From Methanobacteriaceae archaeon (GTDB lineage Archaea; Methanobacteriota; Methanobacteria; Methanobacteriales; Methanobacteriaceae), in contig JASEJD010000002.1 in assembly GCA_030016715.1 (NCBI GenBank), positions 1 through 64,000 on the forward strand: DNA of 64,000 bases. The letters run 5' to 3'. Numbering within the stretch: position 1 is the first letter of the stretch; each line of letters begins with the position of its first letter. A model generated the notes under the pieces. That model was not told the origin of the DNA. It searched no databases and saw only the letters and a program-made list of their open reading frames with translations. A program made the position numbers and the translations under genes. Positions 1-10,200 of the stretch are shown piece by piece.

Positions 1-57
<57 letters not shown>

Positions 58-173
58 ATTCATTATTTTTTTAATTCTTAGTTAGTTATAAAAATGATTT
101 GCATATTTAATACTAATATATATATCACGCAATTGCATTAAAAAAATTAATTATTGGCAAAATAATCGTAATT

Positions 174-251
<78 letters not shown>

Positions 252-351
252 ATTTTTACATGATAAAGTTATTAATATATCTATAAATAAGGTTAAGCCA
301 AAAAAATTAATCGTTTTTTTCTATAATAAAAAATTTAGTTAATTTATTTTT

Positions 352-548
352 CTAATCTTCAACATTCTTAATATCCTCAATGAACTTAATTAACATAGAA
401 ATATCTTCAGAAAGTTTAAATAAGTCTTCAGAATTTATTAAAATAACTATATCATTATCTTCATATAAATCAGGTTCTTTAGGGATTATAACCAATTCTT
501 TATTATTCTCAACTCTTCTATAACACCGATACTTGCATTAAACTTCAT
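352..548 (-). pseudogene. Frameshifted small gene, possible RCK_C-like fragment
   Basis: On the minus strand a good ribosome binding site (AGGGGA, six bases before ATG at 548) opens a frame reading MKFNASIGVIEE. It hits a stop after about 20 codons. A one-base shift near 510 opens a second frame that continues with ENNKELVIIPKEPD and runs to TAG at 352 with about 55 residues of protein-like sequence. The pattern 'VIIPKEPD...DNDIVILINSEDLFKL' loosely resembles the C-terminal half of RCK_C (TrkA-C) ligand-binding domains, but this is weak. The lesion may be real decay or a sequencing error. Confidence 0.45.
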
Positions 549-619
549 AAATATCCCCTATGATTAGATTGAAAATTTCAATATTTTATTTGTATGATCA
601 CTTCTGTATTATTATGCAA

Positions 620-1252
620 TTATTTCACATGGAAACTTTTTAAAACCAGATCCATCTCCTCTTCATAATCAATTAAAGGTCCATCGAAAACAAAGATAAT
701 AAAATATGCAGTTTTATTCTTTTCAATTGCTATACCCCTAGAGCTATACTTATTTGAACCAACAGCATATGTTGATTGAACATCATACGCAGTTACACCA
801 TCAACAGTTATAGTTCGTTCATAGTATATGTCACCCTGGGACTCTATGGTTTCCCTCCATTCTTTTAGCCTGTCAACAAAATTTTTGGTTCCTAGTTCTT
901 CTCTGAAAACTGAAAAACTGTTGGTGAGATTCTTTTCTATAGTCACTACCATTGGCTGTTTTACAGCTTCCTGTGAAACTTTCCAAGCAGGAGGATAGTT
1001 GAAAGAAATAATTTTGTCTTCATAATGACCAATGGAACTATTATTCTTATTTTTTTGATTTTTAACAGAAGTTGGATTTGATGACATGTCACTATTGGCT
1101 GTTAAAATATAAGCTATGGATGCTAAAATTAGAAGCAAGATAATGATTAAAAGTATAGGTGGTTTTCCTTTACCAATTAATTTATCCAGAAGGTATTTGC
1201 ATTTATCAGTCAGTGCTGGTTTACTTTTCTTGCTTATTGAAGGTTTTTTCAA
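620..1252 (-). CDS. Membrane-anchored hypothetical protein, PsbP-like ectodomain
   Basis: A 210-residue protein with a basic N-terminus (Lys-rich, 1-32), one strong membrane segment at about 33-52, a Ser/Asn/Lys-rich linker, and an extracellular domain at about 75-210. The ectodomain carries the pattern 'ISFNYPPAWKV...', followed by alternating beta strands and a 'AYDVQSTY..G..KYSSRGIAIEKNKTAYFIIF' section, as in the PsbP/MOG1-like fold proteins common in methanobacteria. The start is TTG at 1252, preceded by GGGAGGG seven bases upstream. It stands alone, downstream of the EndoQ gene on the same strand. No enzymatic motif was seen; a function in envelope stress or ligand binding would be a guess. 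Confidence 0.7.
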   Translation of the reverse strand: MKKPSISKKSKPALTDKCKYLLDKLIGKGKPPILLIIILLLILASIAYILTANSDMSSNPTSVKNQKNKNNSSIGHYEDKIISFNYPPAWKVSQEAVKQPMVVTIEKNLTNSFSVFREELGTKNFVDRLKEWRETIESQGDIYYERTITVDGVTAYDVQSTYAVGSNKYSSRGIAIEKNKTAYFIIFVFDGPLIDYEEEMDLVLKSFHVK

Positions 1253-1432
1253 TACTTTCCCTCCCTGTGACTAAAATGGTATTAAATTAAATTTTTTATT
1301 AATCAATCATTATTTAATATCCATTAAAATAGTTACTATTTAATATCCATTAATTGATAAAGGACAAAAATGAATTACTATTTTGAAGATTAAGAATCCA
1401 GAATATAGTTTAATACAAATTAGTAAGGAAAT

Positions 1433-2614
1433 TTATAAATAAATATCTAAAGTACTCTCTGGTTCAAATATCATTTCTCCATATTTTCCCCCGCCACCGG
1501 GGGTTATTTTAAGTGTTTTTTCTCTGAATGATTTAATTGCTTGAGCTATGTTTAGATCTATTTTTTCTATTTCTTTAAGAGGGGAGTAAATTAAGACCTC
1601 TATTTCAGAGCCAAATTTATCAACTAATTCTTTCCATATTTTTTGCACAAAAACCGTAGTTACTCCTTTACTATAGACTATGCTAATTATTTCAGCTAAA
1701 GGTAATATGTGTATGTAAGGTGGGCGTTTTGGTGGGTGATGTGGCTCATTCCAAGTAGCGATTTCAGATATTCTGTAATCAACACCTTTTTTTATAATGC
1801 CCCCACAAGAACATTTCATATTAAGTTTTTTAGCCTTTTCAACATCATAAATCAAATAACAACGAGTACAAGCAGTTCTATGATACTTTCCCAACCTAGG
1901 ATCAAAACCATAATTGGCTTTAATCTTACATTTTTTAATAGAATCTTTAATAGATTTAAAAGTCAATTTTTTTAATTCTATTTCATTAAATTCACGTCCT
2001 AAACGATGAGGCCATGGAGAATGTGCATCTGAATTAGTTAAAAAAGGAATATCTTGTAATTCCTCGATTGTATCCGCCATAGCTGTATCGGCAGATAATC
2101 CTAACTCTAAAAAGTCTGGTTTAGAATCATAACATTCTAAATAACTATCATAAGCCTTATACATACTGGTCCAAGGAGTGAATGCATGGGAAGGACCTAT
2201 TAACCCTTCAAATTTATGAACTAGATCCATTATTTCTTTACCATTCATTCTAACGCGTGGTCTTCCATCAGCGTCGATATTGTTAGATTTTAATTTTTCC
2301 CTAATATTATAAGCAGATTCTAGAGAGGGTAATAATATTAAATGATGTACTCTTCGTTTATCCTCAACTTCTGCAGTTAAAATAAATTTACAAGATTCAT
2401 TTTCATGATCTTCTTTTAAAGAAAAAATACCATCCTCAGATTCTTCTGTACTATCTTCAATTATTTTTAACCAACCAGAGTGGAAAGCATCTCCTGTCCC
2501 CACTAGTTCAAGACCTTTAAATTTTGCCTGTGGACCCAAAGTAGTTATTATCATGTTTTTTGAGGTTGCACGAGAAAAACAACTATGAATATGAAGATCA
2601 GCACTAATTTTCAT
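1433..2614 (-). CDS. Endonuclease Q (PHP-domain DNA repair nuclease)
   Basis: 393-residue protein matching archaeal endonuclease Q, which cuts DNA 5' of deaminated bases (uracil, hypoxanthine, xanthine) and abasic sites. The PHP metal site opens with [15 protein letters not shown], followed by GTGDAFH, the LTAEVE strand, GPSHAFTPW and [16 protein letters not shown] zinc finger with CTRC...CSCGG lies near residues 250-275, and a C-terminal region of about 110 residues follows, ending with a Gly-rich TPGGGGKYG turn. The frame is open to TTG at 2626, but GGGAG sits directly before the ATG at 2614, so I chose that start. It lies downstream of the aIF2a/Nop10/PAC2 block on the same strand. Confidence 0.85.
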   Translation of the reverse strand: MKISADLHIHSCFSRATSKNMIITTLGPQAKFKGLELVGTGDAFHSGWLKIIEDSTEESEDGIFSLKEDHENESCKFILTAEVEDKRRVHHLILLPSLESAYNIREKLKSNNIDADGRPRVRMNGKEIMDLVHKFEGLIGPSHAFTPWTSMYKAYDSYLECYDSKPDFLELGLSADTAMADTIEELQDIPFLTNSDAHSPWPHRLGREFNEIELKKLTFKSIKDSIKKCKIKANYGFDPRLGKYHRTACTRCYLIYDVEKAKKLNMKCSCGGIIKKGVDYRISEIATWNEPHHPPKRPPYIHILPLAEIISIVYSKGVTTVFVQKIWKELVDKFGSEIEVLIYSPLKEIEKIDLNIAQAIKSFREKTLKITPGGGGKYGEMIFEPESTLDIYL

Positions 2615-2668
2615 TTTTACTCCCAAATAAAATTAAAAAAAATAAGAAAGATTTTGAGGTTAATTTTT

Positions 2669-3442
2669 TTAACCTATGTATCGTAGATCTTCTTCACCAG
2701 GTTTGAGATGCATTCTCTCCATCATCTCTCTTTCCATCTGTTCTGCCTTTGAAATCATTTTTCTGGTTTCTTTAGCTCTTTCTTCTAATTTTTCAGTGTC
2801 TAATTCTATATCCAATAATTCTAGAAGAACTGAAAGGAGTGCTTTGGCAGCTTCAGCATCTATAAAGTAGCCAGGGGTTTCGCCCATTAAACATGCGCCT
2901 TTCATATTTCGAAGCATTGAAAGACCTAATAAAAGTCCTGAAGCTCCAATAATTCCCCCATCAGCAGATCTAAGAGTTACATTATGTTTTTTAAGTATTT
3001 CGGCAATTTCAATTGAAGTTGCAGCTCCGAATATTTTAGGTTTATCAACTGGATGACCAGTTCCAAGGCCTCCTAAAGTAAAAATTTCTTTAGTACCGTA
3101 TTTCTCCACGAAGTCTAGAATTATACTGCAAATCTCATATTGACCTTCTGGACTTAAACCTTGGGTATTGCCTGCAAGAATTATGAAATCTTTCTCTTTT
3201 TTACCTTCAGATTTCAAGTAATAGAACTCATTTTTCATTGTTTCCACTACCCCATCATCATCAACAAGTACTTGTGGTGGAAATGAAGGTGAATAAAGTT
3301 CTGCAAATTTTGTGGCATTTAATTCATGAATTATATGATCTGCGGCTAGTTTTCCTACGTGACCAATTCCCGGAAGAGCCTCTATCAATATGGGGTCGTT
3401 AAGTTCAACTTCTTCCAGTATTTTTATGAATGTTTCTTTCAT
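2669..3442 (-). CDS. PAC2-family proteasome assembly chaperone-like protein
   Basis: 257-residue PAC2-fold protein. Diagnostic stretches are [16 protein letters not shown] near residue 23, the PPQVLV strand, [27 protein letters not shown], a [12 protein letters not shown] loop near 160, and [20 protein letters not shown]. Archaeal members (PbaA/PbaB type) are implicated in proteasome or other complex assembly. A charged coiled-coil C-terminus at about 210-250 ends the protein. Its start overlaps the end of nop10 by 38 bp, so it is the last gene of the L44e-S27e-aIF2a-Nop10 cluster. Family assignment is secure; the exact partner is unknown. Confidence 0.85.
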   Translation of the reverse strand: MKETFIKILEEVELNDPILIEALPGIGHVGKLAADHIIHELNATKFAELYSPSFPPQVLVDDDGVVETMKNEFYYLKSEGKKEKDFIILAGNTQGLSPEGQYEICSIILDFVEKYGTKEIFTLGGLGTGHPVDKPKIFGAATSIEIAEILKKHNVTLRSADGGIIGASGLLLGLSMLRNMKGACLMGETPGYFIDAEAAKALLSVLLELLDIELDTEKLEERAKETRKMISKAEQMEREMMERMHLKPGEEDLRYIG

Positions 3443-3614
3443 TTAAGTCCTCCAATGATAACTCTTTTTTTAGTTTTCTTCTATATTTTCCATATTTATC
3501 TTCTGGAGAATATTTTGGAGGAAAAACCTCTCCTAAATCGCCTCCACAATATGGACACTTATCTTCAATAGTGTATTCTCGGCAAGATTTACACTTTTTC
3601 ATCTTCATTTTCAT
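3405..3614 (-). CDS. nop10: H/ACA RNP protein Nop10
   Basis: Small 69-residue zinc-ribbon protein, the Nop10 component of box H/ACA ribonucleoproteins that guide pseudouridylation of rRNA. The N-terminus shows [18 protein letters not shown], then the conserved [15 protein letters not shown] tail that binds Cbf5. Its ATG overlaps the aIF2a stop as ATGA. Starts at Met3 or Met5 are also possible. The tail runs some ten residues beyond the usual length and overlaps the PAC2 gene in another frame. Confidence 0.9.
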   Translation of the reverse strand: MKMKMKKCKSCREYTIEDKCPYCGGDLGEVFPPKYSPEDKYGKYRRKLKKELSLEDLNERNIHKNTGRS

Positions 3615-4390
3615 TCTATTTCACGATAAAATTCGCCTTTTCCATCGGCTGCGACCACGATATCTATACACTTTTCTGCTGCATCTTTCAACATTTTTTC
3701 AGCTTTGATATAATCTGTTGATTTAACAATTAATCTATAACGGGGTGCTCCAACACACTGCACAGAAATATTATCATCCTCAGCTTGGGTAAGGGCTTCC
3801 TTAATAACTTCAACACCATTAATAGAATATGACTCCAAATCCACATATCCTGTTATTTGAACCTCAGGCGGTACAATATTCTTTTTAGCTATTTTAGTTA
3901 TTATTTTAGCCCATTCAGAGTCTATTCCCTTATCTATTAGTGAATTTTCCCCTTCTTCAGCAGCAGTTTCAAACGCACCGTACAAATCTCCAAAGTTCTC
4001 CATCAAATCGTAACCAACTTCGTTATAAGCTGTGTCTAAATCTTTATTAAGACTTTTTGCAGAAAATTCAAGCAGTTTCTCGGCTTTTTGCTCAATTTTC
4101 CATTGTTGTATCTTTTTAGTTCTTTGGTCTTCCCTTATACGCTTCATGGAAACGTCTACATGGCCTTTTCGTGGATTAACCCTCAAAACCCGAGCAACAA
4201 TTTTTTGATTTTCTCTGACATAGTCTCTAATATTTTTTACCCAACCGGATGAAACTTCAGAAATATGGATAAATGCTTCCTTACCTTCATATTCTTCAAG
4301 GCTAGCGAATGCACCGTAATTTAAAACTTTATGAACAGTTCCAACAACAAGTTCACCTTCATCTGGCCATTGACTTTTCCTTCTTACCAT
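3611..4390 (-). CDS. eif2a: Translation initiation factor aIF2 subunit alpha
   Basis: 259-residue alpha subunit of aIF2, which delivers initiator tRNA with the beta and gamma subunits. It opens with an S1-type OB fold ([47 protein letters not shown]; about residues 12-85). A helical middle domain follows, then the alpha/beta C-terminal domain with [17 protein letters not shown] and a [14 protein letters not shown] end. The region equivalent to eukaryotic Ser51 reads [10 protein letters not shown]. It sits between rps27e (19 bp upstream) and nop10 (overlapping), the usual archaeal arrangement. Confidence 0.95.
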   Translation of the reverse strand: MVRRKSQWPDEGELVVGTVHKVLNYGAFASLEEYEGKEAFIHISEVSSGWVKNIRDYVRENQKIVARVLRVNPRKGHVDVSMKRIREDQRTKKIQQWKIEQKAEKLLEFSAKSLNKDLDTAYNEVGYDLMENFGDLYGAFETAAEEGENSLIDKGIDSEWAKIITKIAKKNIVPPEVQITGYVDLESYSINGVEVIKEALTQAEDDNISVQCVGAPRYRLIVKSTDYIKAEKMLKDAAEKCIDIVVAADGKGEFYREIE

Positions 4391-4409
4391 TTAAACACCT
4401 TATTAACAA

Positions 4410-4595
4410 TTAATCTAAAACTTCAACTACTTGTGCTAAAATTTCAGATTTACCGCCCTTCGGTTTAACCAATGTCTTTCCACAAATTATACACTGAACA
4501 ACTGAAGCCGCGTGATCAAATACTATTTGCTGGTTTCCACAATCCATACATTTAACTTTTAAATAATTACTTCTATGATTTTGAAACATGACCAT
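4410..4595 (-). CDS. rps27e: 30S ribosomal protein S27e
   Basis: 61-residue zinc-ribbon ribosomal protein: CMDCGNQQ, then [10 protein letters not shown] (four Cys), preceded by [13 protein letters not shown]. The frame is open further upstream to 4667, but that part overlaps rpl44e and is not S27e-like. AGGTGAT lies just before the ATG at 4595, which fixes the start. It follows rpl44e by five bases and precedes the aIF2a gene. Confidence 0.93.
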   Translation of the reverse strand: MVMFQNHRSNYLKVKCMDCGNQQIVFDHAASVVQCIICGKTLVKPKGGKSEILAQVVEVLD

Positions 4596-4600
4596 TCCAA

Positions 4601-4882
4601 TCACCTTGCAACAAAGTCTATTTTTCCTACGCGGAAAGAATTTCTTTTGATATGTGATTTTCCACATTCTTTACATTTGAATCTGAGATCAAGCTTCTTT
4701 ACTGGTTTATTACCTGACGGTAAGGGTCTAGGATATCCTCTATAACCACTGGTAACTCTTCGGAACTGTCTTTGTCCCCATTTTAATTCGCTTGCTTTTC
4801 TTTTTTTGGATTGAAAAACTTCATGATCTGTATGTTTTTTACAACTTGGACAGTAAGTTCTCCTTTGTTTAGGAATTTTCAT
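4601..4882 (-). CDS. rpl44e: 50S ribosomal protein L44e
   Basis: 93 residues matching L44e: [21 protein letters not shown] at the start (first Cys pair), the basic [18 protein letters not shown] centre, and a second Cys pair in [12 protein letters not shown]. The zinc ribbon lies near the E-site on the large subunit. It is the first gene of the L44e-S27e-aIF2a-Nop10-PAC2 group, about 100 bp downstream of the GINS gene. The ribosome binding site is GAGGTGAT. Confidence 0.96.
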   Translation of the reverse strand: MKIPKQRRTYCPSCKKHTDHEVFQSKKRKASELKWGQRQFRRVTSGYRGYPRPLPSGNKPVKKLDLRFKCKECGKSHIKRNSFRVGKIDFVAR

Positions 4883-4985
4883 ATAATCACCTCTTAATCT
4901 TAGAAAAATAAGTTTTAAGTAGTTATACTTATTTTTAATATTAATTAATAAAAATTTTATATTAGAATAATTTATTATTAATACG

Positions 4986-5810
4986 TTATTTATATGTTTG
5001 TATATATTTGCCTTTTTTATTACGAATGATTATTGATGCATTCGCCTCGGGCAAAGTTATAACATCTTGAGGATAAATAGGACCATATACATTTTTATCC
5101 ACACCAACGATAGATGGAAGTTCATCATAAATTATAACAGTTTTAAATTTCCTTCTTTGTTTTTTCAAAGAGTCTAAAGACTTTTCAGAGTCTTTCAGAC
5201 TATAAGCGTTAACACCTTTTTTATTAGGGGCCTCTGTATCTTCCTCAAATAATTCTTCCATACTTCTTCTAAGGGAAACATCTGATTCTAATTTCGGATG
5301 AGGAGTTTTAATACTCATTTCAGCTTTTTTAGCTTCATTTTTAGTTCTTTTTATAACTACCTCTTCTTTAGAAATTTCAGAATTTGAATCAATACCTTGT
5401 CCATCGATTGATAATAATTGTAGAGATGGAATCAGTTTTCCACGATATTCCTTTATTACATTAATAAGAGAAAAATATAGTTCTTCTTCTTCAGGTGTGA
5501 GATTTAGAGGAGTAGTATCTTGAAGATCGAATTTTGGTTTTCCCTTGAATAAATGATAAGACCTTTGAACATTCATTACTGCACTATCAGTAATTTTATG
5601 CTCACGTTTCTCACATATTTCCATAGTTATCCTTTGTGTATCCCTAAGAAGATAATATTCTGTACAAAAAGGGTCATTATCAATCTTTTTGGTGAGTTGA
5701 TCCACATATTCATGGACTTTTTTATAAAAATTATCCCCAACCCGAGCTAAGCCACCTGTGCTTCTTTCTTTTTTTTGAATTTTTCTCAGTTTTTTGAAGA
5801 ACTCATCCAA
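4986..5810 (-). CDS. GINS complex subunit (Gins51-like)
   Basis: 274 residues with GINS architecture: a helical A domain at about 1-120 ([50 protein letters not shown]), a variable charged linker at about 140-225, and a small C-terminal beta B domain ([14 protein letters not shown]...[21 protein letters not shown]). A domain before B domain is the Gins51/15 order. GINS links the MCM helicase to the replication machinery in the CMG complex. Its position next to pcn and the ribosomal genes is a known archaeal pairing. The linker is poorly conserved, as in other family members. Confidence 0.8.
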   Translation of the reverse strand: MDEFFKKLRKIQKKERSTGGLARVGDNFYKKVHEYVDQLTKKIDNDPFCTEYYLLRDTQRITMEICEKREHKITDSAVMNVQRSYHLFKGKPKFDLQDTTPLNLTPEEEELYFSLINVIKEYRGKLIPSLQLLSIDGQGIDSNSEISKEEVVIKRTKNEAKKAEMSIKTPHPKLESDVSLRRSMEELFEEDTEAPNKKGVNAYSLKDSEKSLDSLKKQRRKFKTVIIYDELPSIVGVDKNVYGPIYPQDVITLPEANASIIIRNKKGKYIQTYK

Positions 5811-5981
5811 CCTTATTCCTCGCTTTTACTCAATACTATAGAGTATTCTAATCTTTAATCTTCTTAGATTAAGGTAATAACAAAAATATATATTCATAAT
5901 ATAAATTAGGGATTAATTCATAAAATTTTAATTGAATTAACTAATCGAAACTTTAAAAAGTTTAGAATAAACCTTTATGGT

Positions 5982-6716
5982 TTATTCTTCACTTTCAATT
6001 CTTGGAGCTAACAAAAAACTGAGTTCTCCATCATCTGATACCATTTTAAGACGTAAATTCAACGGCATATCATTACCTAATCTCAAGGAAATTACATCAG
6101 AAAATTTATCAGCTTTTAACATTTCTTTAATCTTGTCCAATGAAAAAACGGATTTAGCCTTTTCTTCTATTTTTTCACCGTGAAGATACTCAATTTTAGC
6201 ATCACCAAATTCTCCTTCTGCTGATGCAAAAAATTTATCCTCATCTACAGTAAAAATTATTTTATCTGAAAATATTTCAATATCTTGAATTGAATCTTTA
6301 AGCAAGCTGAACGGAACTTCAAATTCGGTTGGATATTCCAGTTCAGGAGGAGCTGGTGCTTCATATTCTATGTCAATTAACCTTATCTTAAATACTCTTC
6401 GCGCTTCTCCCTCAAAAGTAACAATTAAATTTCCTTCATCAAGTGATAATTCTAAAACATCATCAGCCTTAGCCCTTTTAAGGACCTTCATTAATTCTTC
6501 CGTGTCCACATTAATTTTTTGGGGTTCACTACAAGAATATTCATCAAAAAGATCTGATTTGAGTTCCAAATGTACGAATGTAATATGGGATCTATCAAGT
6601 GCATCTAGTCTTAATCCTTCGTTATCTGTTTGCATCTGAACTTCATCTACAATAGATGAAATAGCGTCGAAGCTTGTTTTTAATATACTTGGATCAGTTA
6701 AAACTGCTTTAAACAT
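5982..6716 (-). CDS. pcn: DNA polymerase sliding clamp PCNA
   Basis: 244-residue PCNA: start [38 protein letters not shown] (residues about 34-51), the interdomain loop [16 protein letters not shown], and a C-terminal [10 protein letters not shown]. This length fits one clamp subunit of the homotrimer. GGAGGAG is the ribosome binding site. It is preceded by a two-TM protein and TFS, and about 170 bp lie between it and the GINS gene downstream. Confidence 0.96.
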   Translation of the reverse strand: MFKAVLTDPSILKTSFDAISSIVDEVQMQTDNEGLRLDALDRSHITFVHLELKSDLFDEYSCSEPQKINVDTEELMKVLKRAKADDVLELSLDEGNLIVTFEGEARRVFKIRLIDIEYEAPAPPELEYPTEFEVPFSLLKDSIQDIEIFSDKIIFTVDEDKFFASAEGEFGDAKIEYLHGEKIEEKAKSVFSLDKIKEMLKADKFSDVISLRLGNDMPLNLRLKMVSDDGELSFLLAPRIESEE

Positions 6717-6738
6717 TTTTCTCCTCCTTTATATAATT

Positions 6739-7335
6739 CTACTTTTTTTTAGAAACATTTGAATTGGATTTATCTACATCTTCAGATTTTTTTTCAGCAA
6801 GTTTAATATCATTAAATAATTTATCAAGAAAAGTTTTATTTAATAGTTTATAAGCCATTGCAATGGACACAACAACAATACCAATAAGTATTATAAAAAC
6901 TGCTAAAACAGCTCTTTCACCAAAAACAACATTATCTGCTACTTTTTCAGATGATCCGGATAATACTATGATTCCAAATATGATCAAAAGTATTCCTATT
7001 ACCAAAATAGTTATATTGACCCATGTAAATCTTTCTGACTTGAATGAATCAATTATTTTATGTTCCAGTTCAAAAATTTTATCTGAACCTGGCAACTTGT
7101 GATGATCTTTCTGGGAACTTTCAGAATCTGAATTATTTACAGTTTTTTCAGTTTTATTAGCATTTGATGAGATTTCAGAAGGATTGGCATTATTTTCTTC
7201 CTTTTTTTCGATCTCTATGCTGGTTTTTGCAATATAATTATTAAAAATATTTTTTAATTCGCAAAAAATACAATTATCATATTTTATAGACTCTTTTGAA
7301 TCTTTTTTCTTTGTTTTTTTCTCAGATTCATTCAT
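6739..7335 (-). CDS. Hypothetical protein with two transmembrane helices
   Basis: 198 residues, not recognised. A charged N-terminus carries a single CIFC motif near residue 22. A low-complexity Ser/Asn/Glu/Lys stretch follows at about 40-90. Then come two membrane helices (VNITILVIGILLIIFGIIVL near 101-120 and VLAVFIILIGIVVVSIAMAY near 143-162) and a Lys-rich cytoplasmic tail. AAGGGG precedes the ATG. It is wedged between tfs and pcn with short spacers on both sides, so probably co-transcribed. Nothing indicates an enzyme. Confidence 0.7.
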   Translation of the reverse strand: MNESEKKTKKKDSKESIKYDNCIFCELKNIFNNYIAKTSIEIEKKEENNANPSEISSNANKTEKTVNNSDSESSQKDHHKLPGSDKIFELEHKIIDSFKSERFTWVNITILVIGILLIIFGIIVLSGSSEKVADNVVFGERAVLAVFIILIGIVVVSIAMAYKLLNKTFLDKLFNDIKLAEKKSEDVDKSNSNVSKKK

Positions 7336-7363
7336 TTCAAAGCCCCTTAATATAATCCATTAA

Positions 7364-7684
7364 TTAATCGTATTCACGCCATGTGTTTTTACAAGCAGTG
7401 CACCTTAAAAATCGGGTTTCAGATTCATCTGCCCTTCTTGTCTGTTGTAACCACCAGAAAGCTTCTTTATTCCCACATTTAGGACAAATTGCTCTGGTTG
7501 TTGGTAATGTTTTTATTTCATCTCCAGTAAAAATAACAGTTTCTTGGGAAGAAACCTTTTGAGAAACCTCGTATTGATCAGATAACTCCTTGGTTATCTT
7601 CTTTTCTTCTCCGCAAGACTTGCATACAAAACATCCGTCTTTATTAGGAAACATAATAGTTCCACATTTTGGACAAAATTCCAT
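7364..7684 (-). CDS. tfs: Transcription factor S (TFS/RPC10-like)
   Basis: 106-residue TFIIS/Rpb9-like protein that stimulates transcript cleavage by archaeal RNA polymerase. The N-terminal zinc ribbon uses C4, C7, C21, C24 and the C-terminal ribbon C67, C70, C95, C98. The catalytic acidic pair D86-E87 sits in [13 protein letters not shown], so the cleavage-active form is predicted. GGAGG lies just upstream of the ATG. It heads the tfs-(2TM protein)-pcn group; about 300 bp of AT-rich DNA without a gene precede it. Confidence 0.94.
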   Translation of the reverse strand: MEFCPKCGTIMFPNKDGCFVCKSCGEEKKITKELSDQYEVSQKVSSQETVIFTGDEIKTLPTTRAICPKCGNKEAFWWLQQTRRADESETRFLRCTACKNTWREYD

Positions 7685-7982
7685 TTTTATCCTCCATTAA
7701 ATATTAGAATTATCAAAATTCATTTATTTACATCATTATCAATAATTTCTTAAATTTAAATAAAACTAAAGTTTATAGGACTATTTTAAAGTTTTATTTA
7801 ATTTATTAATTTAAATATTCTATTTTGTCTTTATATCATAATATAATTCGAAAAATACAATTTAAATAATATCTTCGAATTAATAACTAAACCATCTAAA
7901 TAATCATTGATAATTTAGAAATTAACTTTATCTTTAATAAATTATTCTAGTATTGAAGTTTGGAAATAATTAATATCTTTTT

Positions 7983-8366
7983 TCATATTATTAACTTTAT
8001 AGCATCTTTTATGATTTTTTCATGATCAAATGCTAAGTCCAAACTATTGATCTCCTCTAATTTGAAAACCTTAACTTCAGATGCATCAGTATCTGCCTTT
8101 AATTTTCCATTATCTGGGGATCCTAAAAAACATATAGAAACAACATGACCCCTTGGATCCCTTTCAGGATTAGAATAGATGCCAATAATGCCTTCAATAT
8201 TAATATCGAGACCTGTCTCTTCCTTAGCCTCCCTTATAACTGCAGATTCCACAGTTTCTCCATAATCTACAAAACCACCCGGTAACGCCCAATACCCTCT
8301 AAAAGGTTTATTTTTTCTTTTTATTAAAATTATGGATTTATTATCCAGAAATAAAACCACATCCAC
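7983..8366 (-). CDS. NUDIX hydrolase (nucleotide sanitation type)
   Basis: 127 residues with a complete Nudix box: G31, E37, R45-E46, E49-E50, G52 ([18 protein letters not shown], then KEETGL), following WALPG. The family removes nucleoside diphosphates from oxidised or modified nucleotides; substrate not predictable. GTG at 8366 is the only canonical start. However, the open frame continues upstream with family-like residues ([11 protein letters not shown]), and a GGGGAAGTG ribosome binding site lies before an ATA at 8387, so initiation may occur there. The GTG at 8366 has no nearby ribosome binding site. Confidence 0.85.
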   Translation of the reverse strand: MDVVLFLDNKSIILIKRKNKPFRGYWALPGGFVDYGETVESAVIREAKEETGLDINIEGIIGIYSNPERDPRGHVVSICFLGSPDNGKLKADTDASEVKVFKLEEINSLDLAFDHEKIIKDAIKLII

Positions 8367-8457
8367 AGTTAACAGAGGTCTTTTTATATTAACACTTCCC
8401 CAGAATTATAGTAGAACAATTAAATGTAAATATTAGACCGCACTTATAAATTCCATT

Positions 8458-9054
8458 TCATGCATTACCTTTCGATTCTCCAGTTTCAACACCTGCAGCA
8501 ATTATATGAGCAGCTCTTATTGGTTCGGGTATAGCACTCCGAGTCGTTGAGATTTTAAGTATCTCTTTAGCATCTTCAAGCCCTATTCCACAAATTTGAA
8601 AATAGATAGTCTCATCATTATCAAATTTATAAACTTTACCTGCTTCTAAAATTCGTTGCCATCGTTTTTTCCAGTTTTCAAATCGTTTTAAGGCTTTTTT
8701 AATTCTTTCAAAATTTGGAAATTTTCTCATTACTACTATTACAGGTACTTCGGTTTTTTCAAATATTTGTTTGATATTAACAATATTAAATCCGCCGAAA
8801 GTAATACCATCCAACATTATTACTCCTAATTGATCCTTATTTCTAGAAGAACAAATCATTTTAACAATTTTATCTGTTGAATCAGAACCATCAATACTTA
8901 TTTCGGTTCTTAAGACACCATCAAGCCATGTGCCTCCCCTAAAAACCGTGCCAATTAACATCACTTCCCCGGAAGTTCGAGGAGTAAAAGGAGCATCATC
9001 AATTCCTAAGATACGTATTTCTTTCTTAATCCTTCTGAATCTTTTATTGTTCAT
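8458..9054 (-). CDS. DUF99 family protein (EndoV-like fold)
   Basis: 198 residues of the archaeal DUF99 family: [10 protein letters not shown] at the start, an RGG-containing loop in [49 protein letters not shown] and the C-terminal [19 protein letters not shown]. The family is structurally related to endonuclease V, but its activity is not established. The aspartates in LGIDD and MLDGITFGG fit a metal site. It sits 56 bp downstream of rpoL in a nucleic-acid-processing operon and before the Nudix gene. Confidence 0.85.
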   Translation of the reverse strand: MNNKRFRRIKKEIRILGIDDAPFTPRTSGEVMLIGTVFRGGTWLDGVLRTEISIDGSDSTDKIVKMICSSRNKDQLGVIMLDGITFGGFNIVNIKQIFEKTEVPVIVVMRKFPNFERIKKALKRFENWKKRWQRILEAGKVYKFDNDETIYFQICGIGLEDAKEILKISTTRSAIPEPIRAAHIIAAGVETGESKGNA

Positions 9055-9110
9055 TTATTCATCTTTCAATTATTAAAATAAGATAAAAGTGTTAAATAAA
9101 GTAAGTTAAA

Positions 9111-9524
9111 CTACTTTTTAGATTTTTTTGTAGACTTCTTTTTCGTCTTAGAAGCAGATGAAGTCTTAGCCTTAGTAGACCTCTTTTTCGTCTTAGAAGC
9201 AGAAGAAGTCTTAGCCTTAGTAGACCTCTTTTTTGTAGATTTTTTAGATTTAGATTTTGTATCAGTATCCACAGTACCTATTAAATCTTTAAATTCTTCA
9301 CAACGTGATTTTAATGTTTCCGAAGCATTTTTAAGTGATTTCTTAGGATTTTTCGCGTTAATATAAAGTTTTGGTTCCCCTACAATAGGGTGTTCAATTA
9401 CATAAGCAGCAGATAAAACATCCTTATCTTCCATTAAAATCTTTCTAAGAGCATTACATAATGTATGAGATTCTCCATCAATCTCTATCTCTAATTCTTT
9501 TTTTGTATCTTTAATAATCTTCAT
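9111..9524 (-). CDS. rpoL: RNA polymerase subunit L (Rpo11) with long Lys-rich tail
   Basis: Residues 1-90 are the Rpo11/RpoL dimerisation fold that pairs with RpoD ([37 protein letters not shown], a C-terminal long helix). Residues about 91-137 are an added tail of Lys, Ser, Thr and Ala, with two near-identical 15-residue units of the type [15 protein letters not shown], encoded by a 45-bp tandem DNA repeat at about 9135-9227. Typical RpoL is 80-100 residues. The ATG at 9524 follows GAGGGAT, which overlaps the csl4 stop. The longer frame to 9572 is not RpoL-like. The tail could bind nucleic acid. Confidence 0.9.
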   Translation of the reverse strand: MKIIKDTKKELEIEIDGESHTLCNALRKILMEDKDVLSAAYVIEHPIVGEPKLYINAKNPKKSLKNASETLKSRCEEFKDLIGTVDTDTKSKSKKSTKKRSTKAKTSSASKTKKRSTKAKTSSASKTKKKSTKKSKK

Positions 9525-9525
9525 T

Positions 9526-10095
9526 TTATCCCTCATAGTTAACTGAAAGTTTTCTGGTTTCTTTATTTTCACATCTAGGACAATATACCTCGTTTTTACC
9601 AGTTTTTTCCATAAAATTCCGGCATTTGGTGCACATTGCTTTTAGAACACCTAAATCTTTCTGGGAGGTTTTTAAATCTATGTTATCCAGACCCATTACC
9701 TTGGTTACTTGAGCTTCTACAATATCACCAATCCTGAATACATCTTTAAGCTTAGCAACATACCCCTTTTGGGCTTGGGAGATATGTATTCCTCCCGTAA
9801 ATTTTATCTGAAGGTCCCTATCTTTGTCTTTAAGTTTTTGTATTCTAACAAGAGCCCTTTGACCTCTAACTTCTGCAATTTCTCCAAGTACATTCATCCC
9901 CGGAGCTAATTTTGAGGGAGTATCTGTTTTGGGAATGACGGATATCTTCTTATTTTTATCATCTACAGAAACTGTTCCTGTAACCAATGCTTTTATTTTA
10001 CCTTCTTCTTCGTATGTCCATTCAGATGGAACGAACTCTTCACTGACACCTAATAAGTCCCCTGGAAGTACAAAATCTCCAGATTTAGTTTTCAT
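9526..10095 (-). CDS. csl4: Exosome RNA-binding subunit Csl4
   Basis: 189 residues: an N-terminal domain ([24 protein letters not shown]), a central S1 RNA-binding domain at about 65-145 ([47 protein letters not shown]), and a C-terminal zinc ribbon (CTKCRNFM...[11 protein letters not shown]). It forms the RNA-entry cap of the archaeal exosome with Rrp4 and Rrp41/42. Its stop lies one base before the rpoL start, so the two are translationally coupled. The dph2 gene lies 105 bp upstream. Confidence 0.95.
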   Translation of the reverse strand: MKTKSGDFVLPGDLLGVSEEFVPSEWTYEEEGKIKALVTGTVSVDDKNKKISVIPKTDTPSKLAPGMNVLGEIAEVRGQRALVRIQKLKDKDRDLQIKFTGGIHISQAQKGYVAKLKDVFRIGDIVEAQVTKVMGLDNIDLKTSQKDLGVLKAMCTKCRNFMEKTGKNEVYCPRCENKETRKLSVNYEG

Positions 10096-10200
10096 CTATT
10101 CACCTCGACTTAAAAAAGTAATAATCATTTAATATTAGAAAATAATATTAACTTTTTATTATTATAAATAAACATAGGAATATAATCTTAGATCATTCTG

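Noticed and set aside
4596-4667. N-terminal extension of the S27e frame to 4667
   Set aside because: It overlaps rpl44e, carries no S27e similarity, and AGGTGAT sits before ATG 4595.
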